The position numbers and the translations under genes were made by a program. From positions 1-53,217 of the forward strand of contig PBMZ01000072.1 in the NCBI GenBank assembly GCA_002722955.1: a stretch of 53,217 nt of DNA, in the 5' to 3' direction. Source of the stretch: Planctomycetaceae bacterium. Its GTDB lineage: Bacteria; Planctomycetota; Planctomycetia; Planctomycetales; Planctomycetaceae. The notes under the pieces were generated by a model, which worked only from the letters and a program-made list of their open reading frames with translations, was not told where the DNA came from and made no database searches. Below, one piece after another: positions 32,646 through 41,261 of the stretch (the first letter of the stretch is position 1; every line of letters begins with the position of its first letter).

Positions 32646-35225
32646 ATGACCGAAGACAAGAATGTCAGCTTTGCTCTCGTGGCACTACGGATGAAAGTTG
32701 TCACGACCACGCAGGTGGATGAGATCTGGACAAAGTATCTCGAATCACCCGGTCAAGGCTTCGATAGGCTTTTCGTGGAAGCTGGGGTCTTAACCGATGA
32801 GCAGGTCGGAAGTGTCCTTGAAAACATCGATGGCGAGATCTCGAAACACGGCACCGTTGAGATTGCAACCGAATCCATCATCGGCGAGTCGATGGCGGCT
32901 GACACCAACGCCAACGACACGGAAGCAAGTTTAGTCAACGAAACTGTCAATCGTCTTATGGGCTGGCAAGATGCCGAGATGATGACAATGGACTCTGTCC
33001 CTGAGCCGGAACCAGAGTCAGGTTCCAGGCAGCTGACGGATGAGCTGTTGTTTCTTGTCACGGCGATGGAATTGGATCTGCTTTCCTCTCTCGAGATGGA
33101 AAGCTTGTGGATGAAGGTTGTCGACGACGAACTCAATGCCATCGACTTAGTCAGAGAGCAGCAGATGCTGACTGACGAGCACATTCTGATCGTCAATCAG
33201 GACATTGCCAAGCGAAAACAGGACCATCAAGGCGAGACCGTCGCAGCACTCAGATCGTTAGTTGATGGCGAGGCAAATCAACAGCTGACGGACCCCAACA
33301 TCATAGAGAGTCTTCAAAGCTATGTTTCGATTGCAGAGCAAGCAGGCATCCACATGGTCGACTTTTGTCCAAATGTCGACATGTCCGATATGCCGGAAAC
33401 GGTTGATAGCCAGCCAATCACTATGGACGAGTCACGTTATACGCTGACACGAGTTCATGGCGAAGGTGGCTTGGGCCGCGTTTGGCTCGCTCGCGATGGC
33501 GACTTACAACGTGAAGTCGCTCAAAAAGAATTAAGACAAAACCGAGCTGATGAAGAGCAGTCCAGGCGATTTGTCCGTGAAGCTCAGATTACGGGTCAGC
33601 TGGAACACCCGAACATCGTACCGATTTACGAGCTGACACAGCTCGACAATCGAGTCTACTACACGATGAAGTTCCTGCGAGGTGAAACGCTGCAGCAAGA
33701 AATCAAGTCGTATCACCGCAAGCTTAAGAAGGGCGAGCCCACTCGACTTGAATTGCGGCAACTGCTGAGTTCGTGCATTGCGGTCTGCAACGCAATGGCG
33801 TATGCCCACGATCGGTCGATCATCCACCGCGACCTGAAACCTCAAAACATCATGACTGGCGGCTTTGGAGAAATCCTGGTTCTCGATTGGGGACTTGCTA
33901 AACGTCTGGGCGAAGTGGACTCGCCCAAATCAACAACGATTAGCATTTCCGAATTCGCGGACATGGAGATGACTGTCGAAGGGCAAGTCATCGGAACACC
34001 AGCGTTCATGGCTCCCGAGCAGGCAGACGGCAATCAAAAACTGATTGGCATTGAAACGGACATCTACGGACTTGGTGCGATCTTGACGGGACGCCCGCCG
34101 CACAAGTCAGAGCCAGTAACGCGCCGAACGCATATGATGCTGGCGCAGATTTCATCGGGACCAACGCCCCGGCCACGCGAGGACTTAGACTCCGTTCCGA
34201 AACCATTAGACGCCATCTGTTCAAAGGCAATGGAACGCCTGCCCGAAGACAGATACGAATCAGCCGCCGATTTAGCCCAAGATGTGCGACGATGGATGGC
34301 CGACGAACCCGTCTCCGTTTTCGAGGAGTCTTTGTTCGACCGAACACGCCGCTGGTTGCGACGTCACCGAACAGTTGCCGCGTCGAGTGCTTTGGCTCTC
34401 ACGGTGATCACGATCGTCTCGGTTATTGCAGCGATCTACATCAACAACGCACGCAATCGTGTGGAAGTGGCCTTGAAGGCTGAGTCCGAAGCTCTTGCCG
34501 CCGAGAAACAAGCTCTAAGCGATGCTGAGACTGCTCGCGAAGCTGAGCGATTGGCCAAAGTCGACGCGACCAAACGATTCGCTCAGGCTCAAGAAGCAGT
34601 CGACGAATTCTTGACCGGTGCCAGTGATGTCCTGAAGTACTGGCCAGGTGGCGTTACCGTCCGTGAACGTTTGTTGGAAGAAGCGGCCGAACGCTATCAA
34701 GCATTCGCGACGGAATCGGATGACCCCGAGTTAACCTTTACCGCAGCCGTTGCGTCTATCCGGCTTGGTGACGTTTTTCAAATGCTCAACAAGCGAGACG
34801 AGGCAGACAGTGCTTACAAAAAGGCTCAAAAAGTCCTCATTGGTTTGATCGAGGAATTCCCGGACCGCCAAGATACGCAATTGGAACTCGGACGCTGCCA
34901 AACACGCATGGCTTCTATGTATGCACGCTTCGGCGAGAACGACGAGTCCACTGAAACCTACAAGCAAGCCATTGCAGTGCTAGAAAAACTGCTCGACGCA
35001 GACAATGACAACGAAGATGTTCGAGAGGCGCTGGCCCTCGCCTATCTGAATCGTGGCGAAGGGCTGATTGCTCAAGGGCAAGACGCGGACGCCGAAGCTG
35101 TCTTGATGAAAGCGGAAACATATCTCGAACGACTCGCCAAACTGCCTTCCAGCGAAAGATATCAATTGGGACTCGCCTCTTGTAATGACAAATTGGCGCG
35201 AGTTCTTTCTGCAACTACGGAATGA
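32646..35225 (+). CDS. Membrane Ser/Thr protein kinase with C-terminal TPR-like domain
   Basis: The protein has about 859 residues. The N-terminal 250 contain two similar helical modules (FALVALRMKVVTTTQVDEIW and FLVTAMELDLLSSLEMESLW), each followed by LTDE. The kinase domain starts near residue 264 (GEGGLGRVW) and contains HRDLKPQN, DWG in place of DFG, and GTPAFMAPEQ. A membrane span near 577-600 (ASSALALTVITIVSVIAAIY) is followed by a coiled coil and TPR-like repeats outside the membrane. The helix after the activation segment reads GLGAILTGRPP, about four residues shorter than usual. It is likely a planctomycete signalling kinase with unknown targets. I chose the ATG at 32646, preceded by GGGG. 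Confidence 0.88.
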   Translation: MTEDKNVSFALVALRMKVVTTTQVDEIWTKYLESPGQGFDRLFVEAGVLTDEQVGSVLENIDGEISKHGTVEIATESIIGESMAADTNANDTEASLVNETVNRLMGWQDAEMMTMDSVPEPEPESGSRQLTDELLFLVTAMELDLLSSLEMESLWMKVVDDELNAIDLVREQQMLTDEHILIVNQDIAKRKQDHQGETVAALRSLVDGEANQQLTDPNIIESLQSYVSIAEQAGIHMVDFCPNVDMSDMPETVDSQPITMDESRYTLTRVHGEGGLGRVWLARDGDLQREVAQKELRQNRADEEQSRRFVREAQITGQLEHPNIVPIYELTQLDNRVYYTMKFLRGETLQQEIKSYHRKLKKGEPTRLELRQLLSSCIAVCNAMAYAHDRSIIHRDLKPQNIMTGGFGEILVLDWGLAKRLGEVDSPKSTTISISEFADMEMTVEGQVIGTPAFMAPEQADGNQKLIGIETDIYGLGAILTGRPPHKSEPVTRRTHMMLAQISSGPTPRPREDLDSVPKPLDAICSKAMERLPEDRYESAADLAQDVRRWMADEPVSVFEESLFDRTRRWLRRHRTVAASSALALTVITIVSVIAAIYINNARNRVEVALKAESEALAAEKQALSDAETAREAERLAKVDATKRFAQAQEAVDEFLTGASDVLKYWPGGVTVRERLLEEAAERYQAFATESDDPELTFTAAVASIRLGDVFQMLNKRDEADSAYKKAQKVLIGLIEEFPDRQDTQLELGRCQTRMASMYARFGENDESTETYKQAIAVLEKLLDADNDNEDVREALALAYLNRGEGLIAQGQDADAEAVLMKAETYLERLAKLPSSERYQLGLASCNDKLARVLSATTE

Positions 35226-35290
35226 AGCCGTCAAGGTTCTCGCCGAGGATGCTGCTGAATAATGGCGGCATGATTCATTGATCCAAACCA

Positions 35291-36388
35291 ATGTCAGAAC
35301 AAACCGTTGCGACGACAACCTATCCGATCGAGCGACTGAGTGAGTTTACTTCTCGAGTGTTTCAAGCTTGCGGTGTTCCGCGGGCTGAAGCAGATGTCGC
35401 GGCCGAGATCCTCGCACTGGGCGACTTGCGGGGGATTGACTCTCATGGAATCGCTCGGCTGCGGTCGTATCACTTGATGCTTTCGCTCGGTCGAATCAAC
35501 CCCACGCCGAAGATCGAAGTTGTTCGCGAACGGAAGAGTACTGCAACAGTCGATGGCGACAACGGGTTGGGGTTGGTCGTGGGGCCGCAGGCTTACAAGA
35601 TTGCCATGGATAAAGCCGACGAAGTTGGCACGGGGTGGATCGGAGTCCGCAACACCAATCATTATGGTATTGCCGGTTACTATGTTCTGAAGGCATTGGA
35701 GCGAAATCAAATTGGCTGGGCGATGACGAACACGTCTCGCGTGACGTCGCCGCTTTGGGGGGCCGAGCGGATGTTGGGAACCAATCCCATCGCGATCGCT
35801 TTTCCAGGGCTTGACGAACCACCAATCGTCATCGACATGGCAACTCCTGCAGCCGCCTATGGGAAGATCGAAATGGCGATGCGACGCGGTGAACCGATTC
35901 CCGAGGGCTGGGCCATAGACTCGGACGGCGTCCCGACAACTGATCCCTTCAAAATGGCCGCTGGCGGAAGCATGCTGCCACTGGGTTCCGATCGAAGTCG
36001 AGGCGGCCACAAAGGCTACTGTCTCGGCGCGATGATTGATTTGCTGGTGGGGCCGTTGACCGGGGCAAACTGGGGGCCGTTCACACCCGCTTTTACAATC
36101 GAGCATGAAGAGCCGGCACGTCAAGTTGGTAAAGGCTTAGGCCACTTCTTTGGGGCCATGCAGATTGATGCGTTTATTGATGTCGATGACTTCAAACGTC
36201 AGATCGATGATTGGATTCGAACGTTTCGAAACACCAAACCTGCAGCAAACACCAATGGTCCCATGATTCCAGGAGATCCCGAACGCGAAGCGGAGGAAGT
36301 TCGACGTGTGAGCGGGATTCCGTTGATTCAGCCCGTGATTGACGATCTCAAATACGTTGCTCAAGAAACTGGCGTTCCGTTTGACTAG
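35291..36388 (+). CDS. Malate/L-lactate (Ldh2-type) NAD(P)-dependent dehydrogenase
   Basis: The 365-residue protein belongs to the Ldh2/malate dehydrogenase family, distinct from classical lactate dehydrogenases. DLRGIDSHGIARL near residue 45 and VRNTNHYGIAGYY around 115-127 are the conserved substrate and catalytic (His) motifs. TNPIAIAFPG and SRGGHKGYCLGAMIDLLVG also match. Family members reduce or oxidise 2-hydroxy acids such as malate, lactate, ureidoglycolate or sulfolactate; which one applies here is not clear. A ribosome site is weak. The gene is flanked by the kinase and an M48 peptidase, with a palindromic repeat downstream. Confidence 0.86.
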   Translation: MSEQTVATTTYPIERLSEFTSRVFQACGVPRAEADVAAEILALGDLRGIDSHGIARLRSYHLMLSLGRINPTPKIEVVRERKSTATVDGDNGLGLVVGPQAYKIAMDKADEVGTGWIGVRNTNHYGIAGYYVLKALERNQIGWAMTNTSRVTSPLWGAERMLGTNPIAIAFPGLDEPPIVIDMATPAAAYGKIEMAMRRGEPIPEGWAIDSDGVPTTDPFKMAAGGSMLPLGSDRSRGGHKGYCLGAMIDLLVGPLTGANWGPFTPAFTIEHEEPARQVGKGLGHFFGAMQIDAFIDVDDFKRQIDDWIRTFRNTKPAANTNGPMIPGDPEREAEEVRRVSGIPLIQPVIDDLKYVAQETGVPFD

Positions 36389-36403
36389 GTCAACCACTTG
36401 ATC

Positions 36404-36459
36404 GTTTAACCCGTAGCCGAAGGCGAGGCGTATCCTCTTCCTCGCCTTCGGGTTAAACG
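36404..36459. repeat. Complete GTTTAACCCGTAGCCGAAGG palindrome
   Basis: GTTTAACCCGTAGCCGAAGG followed by CGAGG at the left pairs with CCTCGCCTTCG plus GGTTAAAC at the right; the right arm lacks a few bases. Further copies are at 1-28, 42942-42963 and 53096-53195. It lies 15 nt beyond the Ldh2 stop. Confidence 0.8.
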
Positions 36460-36483
36460 AGAACGGCTTCTCGAGAATCCCCA

Positions 36484-38400
36484 ATGACTCGCGAAGAATT
36501 TGACAAGCTCGTCAGTCGCCTTGAAGAGCGATACAAAGGTCGTCCGATCGCGCTGCAGCTTCGAGTGGCACTGTGGCTGGTCGGCGGATACGCGCTGTTT
36601 TTCGTTTGGTTTCTATTACTGCTACTACTGGCATTGGTGGCTTACAGCGGTGCTCTCGCTTTCGATAACGCGGCCGCTGTTGTGCTTTCAGTGATTGGTG
36701 CCGTTCTTTTGACGCTGGGCGGGTTGCAAGCGTGGGACTTGCTCTTCATCAAGCTCGAGCCAATGAAAGGCTACGAGCTTTCTCGCGAAGAAGCTGCCGA
36801 GCTAAACGAGTTCTTGGATGATCTGCGACGAAGCATTGGATCGGCCAAGTTCCAACGAATCGTCATCACATACGATTTCAATGCGGCCGTTGAAAACCTA
36901 CCTCGGTTTGGGCTCTTGGGATTTCATCGAAAGCACTTGATACTGGGCTTGCCATTACTGCACTGTCTATCTCGAGAAGAGGTCCAAGCCGTCTTGGCTC
37001 ACGAATTCGCTCATTTGTCGGCGAAGCATGGACACTTCAGCGCATGGATTTATCGGCTCCGCATGACATGGAGTCGTTTGTTCGAGCGGATTGCGGAATC
37101 GCTGCAACGAAACCCAGGACGATTTCGCCGCAAGCTGTTTGGCAAGTTCGTCGAATGGTATTGGCCGCGTTTTAATGCGCTGGCCTTTGTTCTATCGCGC
37201 AGCAACGAATATCAAGCCGATTCGGTCGCGGCAGAAGTTGTCGGGGCCGAGCACGTGCAATCGGCCCTCTGGCGAGTTGACTGCTATGCCAACTTGATCC
37301 ATGAGAAGTTTTGGAACGAAACATGGAAGATGGCGAATGCGGATTCGCAACCACCGAATGACATCATGGACCGTTTAGAACGTTTTATTGGTCAGCCGCC
37401 TGAAAAGGACGATGCGGATCGATGGACTAATCAAGCCTATAACATGGTGACGGAAAACATCGACACGCATCCTTGTCTGACAGACCGCGTCAACGCTGTT
37501 GGTGGATCGGTCGAGAGATTGTTGCAGCAAGGTTTTCCGTTTGCGTCCGTCCCATCTGCGGCAACAACAATGTTGAGAAGTACCTTGCCAGAAATTCAAC
37601 GTGGTGTTTCCGAGAGATGGCAAGAGGACATCGAGCAAAATTGGAAACAACATCATAACCGAGCCAGTTCGTTGCAAAGCCGGCTCACCGATATCGAGCA
37701 ACATGTTCCCAGCGAGACAACATCAACGGCAATGTTGTGGGAGCAGGCCGCCGTCAAGGCACAATTGGATGGTGTCGAGGAAGCCGTGCCGATGCTCAAT
37801 CAATTGCTTGAGCAGAACCCATATCACTCGGGAGCCGCGTTGATGCTTGGGCAACATTTGTTGCAAAAGGGAGATTCACAGGGAGAAGGTTTGCTGATGG
37901 AAATCCTCGAACGTGACGAGGACGAGTGTGTTCCTGCAGCTTTTGATTCGTTGGCCATGTATTATCAACTGAGTGGGGACACCGAGCGTCTTCAAGAAAT
38001 CAAAAAACGCCACGACCGTTTTGAAGAGGCGATGGAAGCGTCTCACCAGGAGCGCAGTATCGTGTTGGCTAGCGATACGTTCTTGCCGCACGAGTTGCCA
38101 GCGGATGAGCTATATGACTTGCGGGCTCAGTTGGAAGCAATTGACAATCTTAGCCAAGCATGGCTCGTCAGAAAGAAGCTAGATCACTTTCCGCACAAGA
38201 AGCTTTTTGTTCTTTGCGTTCGATCGAAGACAAATCTGTTCGGCTCTTCCAAGATGGCCGCTGATCTTGCGATGTCTCAAAGATTGGTTGGCAAGCTCGA
38301 TTTGCCCGGTCGAGTCTTGGTGATCACGCCGCAGGCCGGCTTCAAGCCACTTGCCAAAAAGATCATGACTCAAGCAAGTGCTCGCGTGGTTGACCGCTAA
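36484..38400 (+). CDS. Membrane M48-family zinc metallopeptidase
   Basis: The 638-residue protein has two membrane spans near residues 30-55 and 60-85. An M48 peptidase core follows, with VLAHEFAHLSAKHG (HExxH, near residue 176) and RSNEYQADSVAAEVVG supplying the third zinc ligand. The remaining 400 residues include a helical region with TPR-like character (HSGAALMLGQHLLQKG) and a C-terminal domain without recognisable motif. M48 proteins such as HtpX degrade membrane proteins, but this one is much longer than HtpX (about 290 residues). No ribosome site of note. It is followed by a hairpin with a long T run. Confidence 0.85.
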   Translation: MTREEFDKLVSRLEERYKGRPIALQLRVALWLVGGYALFFVWFLLLLLLALVAYSGALAFDNAAAVVLSVIGAVLLTLGGLQAWDLLFIKLEPMKGYELSREEAAELNEFLDDLRRSIGSAKFQRIVITYDFNAAVENLPRFGLLGFHRKHLILGLPLLHCLSREEVQAVLAHEFAHLSAKHGHFSAWIYRLRMTWSRLFERIAESLQRNPGRFRRKLFGKFVEWYWPRFNALAFVLSRSNEYQADSVAAEVVGAEHVQSALWRVDCYANLIHEKFWNETWKMANADSQPPNDIMDRLERFIGQPPEKDDADRWTNQAYNMVTENIDTHPCLTDRVNAVGGSVERLLQQGFPFASVPSAATTMLRSTLPEIQRGVSERWQEDIEQNWKQHHNRASSLQSRLTDIEQHVPSETTSTAMLWEQAAVKAQLDGVEEAVPMLNQLLEQNPYHSGAALMLGQHLLQKGDSQGEGLLMEILERDEDECVPAAFDSLAMYYQLSGDTERLQEIKKRHDRFEEAMEASHQERSIVLASDTFLPHELPADELYDLRAQLEAIDNLSQAWLVRKKLDHFPHKKLFVLCVRSKTNLFGSSKMAADLAMSQRLVGKLDLPGRVLVITPQAGFKPLAKKIMTQASARVVDR

Positions 38401-38420
38401 CAATCGCGGACTCGGTTCGC

Positions 38421-38468
38421 AGAAGCCCGTTTTTTTTTTTTTTTTTTTCAAGAGCCGGGCGGGCTTCT
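38421..38468 (+). terminator. GAAGCCCG-type hairpin with a 19-T run in the loop
   Basis: AGAAGCCCG (left) and CGGGCTTCT (right) are the ends of the hairpin family seen at 2564, 4033 and 46619. Between them are 19 consecutive T (38430-38448), then CAAGAGCCGGG. It lies 21 nt after the M48 stop. The T run resembles a terminator tail but sits inside the loop. The rest of the 363-nt gap up to the next gene shows no coding sequence. Confidence 0.55.
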
Positions 38469-38763
38469 AAACACAGGCTGCAGCCGTTCTGAAGCCACTG
38501 CCTGTCAAGTTGGGCAAGCTGCCGAAGCGATTCCGCTGGTAGCAATTCTAACGATTATCTCAAGAACGCTCACTTCTGGAGATTCCGCTTCAATTCGCAA
38601 GATTGGAATAACCGATAAAAACAAAACACTGCACTCTCGTGCGGAGATGGCGCTATTGCACGCGCAGAATCTGCCGATTTTCAAGGCCTAATCGCTTTGC
38701 GAAAGAGTGTTCACAACATCCGTGTTGTCATTTCCGGTTTGAACTGGCTTAGGAGTTATCGGG

Positions 38764-39279
38764 ATGTTCATGTTTCCCAAACTCGACCACGCTCGCTTCA
38801 GCAATTCCTTCCATCGAGGATTTGCAGCATTCCTAGCGCTTGTATTTGTATGCTCACTGGCCATCGCTCCGGCGGTTGGGCAGCAGCAGCCGCAGCGGCG
38901 TGGATATGATCCTGCCGTTGGCTCTCCAGTCAACGGAAACGGCAATGCCAGCAACTACGTCAACGGAAACAATTTTCAAAGCTCTCCTCCGCAACGCTTG
39001 CCGGTTGGTAACGGCAACGGAGCGCAGGGAAGTGGTCCTGTCTACCTGAATCTCAATAATCAGCCAGCCAACAACAATCAACCAATCACCAACAACGCAC
39101 CGTTTCCGAATCGTCAGCCCCAGGTCTTTACTGGAAACAATATGCGTAACAACAACGGATATCCCGTAAACACAAACGCGATTCAACCTCAGCAGCGGTC
39201 GACGCAATTTGTCAATCAGCCGCAAATCTATCAAACCCAAGGTGTCGCGCCGCAGCAGCATCGTGACATCGTGCTGTGA
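38764..39279 (+). CDS. Exported Asn/Gln-rich protein, C-terminus probably lost
   Basis: The 171-residue protein has an N-terminal signal peptide (GFAAFLALVFVCSLAIAPAVG, broken by no charge) and then low-complexity sequence rich in Asn, Gln, Pro and Gly (NGNGNASNYVNGNN, NNQPANNNQPITNN). It has no known domain. GGAG lies about 8 nt before the ATG. The last eight residues (QQHRDIVL) are encoded by sequence that on the other strand belongs to the sigma-54-type regulator. The original 3' end is therefore probably missing, and the stop is accidental. Full length cannot be inferred. Its start is genuine by ribosome site and signal peptide. Confidence 0.6.
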   Translation: MFMFPKLDHARFSNSFHRGFAAFLALVFVCSLAIAPAVGQQQPQRRGYDPAVGSPVNGNGNASNYVNGNNFQSSPPQRLPVGNGNGAQGSGPVYLNLNNQPANNNQPITNNAPFPNRQPQVFTGNNMRNNNGYPVNTNAIQPQQRSTQFVNQPQIYQTQGVAPQQHRDIVL

Positions 39280-39783
39280 CGCGATCTCTAAATCGGTCAA
39301 CATTCGCTTCAGTCGCGGCGTGTTGGTTTCGAACAGCCGAGTGATTCCGTGTAAAACCGTTTCCGCTTCGTCATGGGTCGCCTCGGGTTCATTCGAGATA
39401 TTCGCGATTCGATCTCCGAATTTGGTTTCGGCCCATTCATCGATCGCGGCCACGTCCAAATCGCCTCGCAGGTGATGGACGGTCTCTGTGCAAGCCGCAC
39501 GACGTTCCAACGGTTCGGCGCATTCGGTCTGCGTTAACATGCAAACTTCGACGTCCGGCACGTGTGTCGCCAGTTGTTCGAGCAAACCGTCTTGAGCATG
39601 CCAGCTATCGACGGCCGCAGTAAAATCGGCAACGATCCCACAAGGCTTCGACTTCAGCGCCGTGGCACTGGCCTCGTCGAGATCCTCACAGCAGTGGATC
39701 TCGAACGTGTTCTGCCATCGCTCGGGGATGTCTGCCAAGAGATCCGGGGCGCGGCTCAAAATTACAATTAGAGGGTTCTCCAT
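39253..39783 (-). pseudogene. Truncated sigma-54-dependent transcriptional regulator
   Basis: The first 177 codons encode an atypical receiver-like N-terminal domain (MENPLIVILSRAPDLLADIP) and a linker. They end LKRMLTDLEIASQHDVTMLL, the classic entry into the AAA+ domain of NtrC-type activators. The expected Walker A segment (GExGTGKT) should follow immediately. Instead the sequence switches to the antisense of the Asn/Gln-rich gene, and the frame stays open by chance to 38854. The ATPase and DNA-binding domains are gone, so this copy cannot act as an activator. AGGA lies 6 nt before the ATG. The break coincides with a CAGCAG stretch at 39253-39258. Confidence 0.72.
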
Positions 39784-40113
39784 GGTTGTTCCTGAGATGA
39801 GAGCAATGGTGGGGGTGGACGGGGAGTGTGTGGAGTGGTTCGCTGCTATCATTTCTGTACAAACATGATGACAAAGCATTAAGACGCTGAAACATTGATT
39901 GTTTAAGGCCTTGTTAATGCACCACTTGCGAAAAATAGCGACTTGCCACATTCGTCATGTTTTTTTTTTGCAAGGTGTTTGATTGTCGAAACATTTCAAA
40001 GTTGCCACGTTTCGAGAAACCAACTGTTGACGAATGACAACATCCAAGAATACTTTGATCGGAAGCCGTTAAACCGATTTTGTCCACGCGTTCGACTTCA
40101 TGGATAGACCATC
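39784..40113. other. Divergent intergenic region without a recognised gene
   Basis: The 330-nt stretch separates the truncated regulator and ispD, which are transcribed apart, so promoters for both should lie here. It is A/T-richer than its surroundings and contains a run of 10 or more T at 39960. I see no clear hairpin, repeat-family copy or open frame with coding character. Confidence 0.5.
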
Positions 40114-40857
40114 ATGGCTAAATTTGCAGTAGTGTTGCCGGCAGCGGGCAAGAGCTCACGTTTTCAAACCAATCAAAAGCGTAAGAAACCGTTCGTTGAT
40201 CTCAAGAAAAGGCCCATTTGGGTCCGCGCTGCCGATCAATTCGTCAACAGAGAAGATGTTGTCCAAACGTTGATCGTCATTGCTTCCGAAGACATGGACT
40301 TCTTCAAGGAGAAGTACCGCGCCAATCTGGCGTTTATGGAAATCGACTTGATCGAGGGCGGAGTTCAACGAGCGGACTCGGTCGAGAACGCGTTGAAACA
40401 GGTCAAAGATGAAGTTGACTTCGTGGCCGTTCACGATGCGGCGCGTCCGTTGATTGTTAAGGAGTGGATTGACGAGGTGTTCGCCGCAGCAGAAAAGTCA
40501 GGTGCGGCGATCCCCGCTGTTCCCATCTCTAGCACCATCAAACGTGTTGGCGATGATTCGCAAATCGAGGAGACCGTTTCGCGCGATGGATTGTGGGCCG
40601 CGCAAACGCCACAGGTCTTCCGACGAGAATTATTGCTCGAAGCTTACGCTCAACGAGGCGACTTCAATCCCACTGACGAAGCACAATTGGTCGAGAAGTT
40701 CGGGCATCCGGTCACCGTCGTTCGCGGCAACGCCATGAACATCAAGATCACAACAGGTGAAGACATGTCGTTGGCGACCGCATTGGTCGATGCTTTGCCG
40801 AAGAAGACCCTCGGTGCATTACATCCTTTCGCCGATGAGCCCAGAGGGCTTTTGTGA
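40114..40857 (+). CDS. ispD: 2-C-methyl-D-erythritol 4-phosphate cytidylyltransferase
   Basis: The 247-residue protein is IspD, the third enzyme of the non-mevalonate isoprenoid pathway, which joins CTP and methylerythritol phosphate. VVLPAAGKSSRF is the nucleotide-binding loop. VAVHDAARPLI, PAVPISSTIKRV, LWAAQTPQVFRRELL and FNPTDEAQLVE are the typical later motifs, all intact. Length fits the family (about 230-250). It is followed after 70 nt by the CDGSH gene, with which it may share a transcript; no other isoprenoid genes are in the window. Confidence 0.92.
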   Translation: MAKFAVVLPAAGKSSRFQTNQKRKKPFVDLKKRPIWVRAADQFVNREDVVQTLIVIASEDMDFFKEKYRANLAFMEIDLIEGGVQRADSVENALKQVKDEVDFVAVHDAARPLIVKEWIDEVFAAAEKSGAAIPAVPISSTIKRVGDDSQIEETVSRDGLWAAQTPQVFRRELLLEAYAQRGDFNPTDEAQLVEKFGHPVTVVRGNAMNIKITTGEDMSLATALVDALPKKTLGALHPFADEPRGLL

Positions 40858-40927
40858 TGACATAACAACCGTCAACGATTAATCTTGTCCAAGCTTTGGA
40901 ACTGAAAACTCAACACGAGGTTACAAC

Positions 40928-41137
40928 ATGTCAGACGTCACAATTAAGACTCGCGAAAACGGCCCATTCCTTGTCACCGGCACTGTTACGGTCGTCGATT
41001 CTGAGGGAAACGCTTTTGACACCATTGGCAAGGACACCATTGCACTTTGCCGCTGCGGAGCAAGTAAGAATCGCCCCTTCTGCGATGGCACTCACCGCGA
41101 CTGCGGCTTCGAGTCTAACGAAACGGCATCTGCATAG
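40928..41137 (+). CDS. CDGSH-type iron-sulfur protein
   Basis: The 69-residue protein has one CDGSH domain. C41, C43, C52 and H56 in LCRCGASKNRPFCDGTH are the ligands of a 2Fe-2S cluster (three Cys, one His). Bacterial single-domain members are redox or cluster-transfer proteins; the precise role is unknown. GAGG lies about 7 nt before the ATG. A weak hairpin with a T-rich tail follows the stop. Confidence 0.9.
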   Translation: MSDVTIKTRENGPFLVTGTVTVVDSEGNAFDTIGKDTIALCRCGASKNRPFCDGTHRDCGFESNETASA

Positions 41138-41142
41138 CCGTC

Positions 41143-41176
41143 AACTCCACGGATTGCTCGTTGGAGTTCCGGGTTT
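41143..41176 (+). terminator. Weak hairpin with T run after the CDGSH gene
   Basis: AACTCCA and TGGAGTT form a 7-bp stem with a 12-nt loop, followed by CCGGGTTTTT. It is a plausible intrinsic terminator, but the stem is short. Confidence 0.4.
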
Positions 41177-41261
41177 TTGATGACATGGGTGAGAGCAGAT
41201 CGGTATCCTTAAGGATCCCCGTTATGCTTTTACTTGCCCAGAAAAACTCAGGAACTCTGTC

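Noticed and set aside
35294..36124. Long open frame of 276 codons on the minus strand
   Set aside because: It is fully antisense to the Ldh2-type dehydrogenase, whose motifs are intact, and its translation has no recognisable domain and an unnatural composition.
38854..39252. Continuation of the sigma-54-type regulator frame
   Set aside because: The frame is open but is antisense to the Asn/Gln-rich protein and shows no AAA+ or HTH motif, so I ended the pseudogene at the junction.
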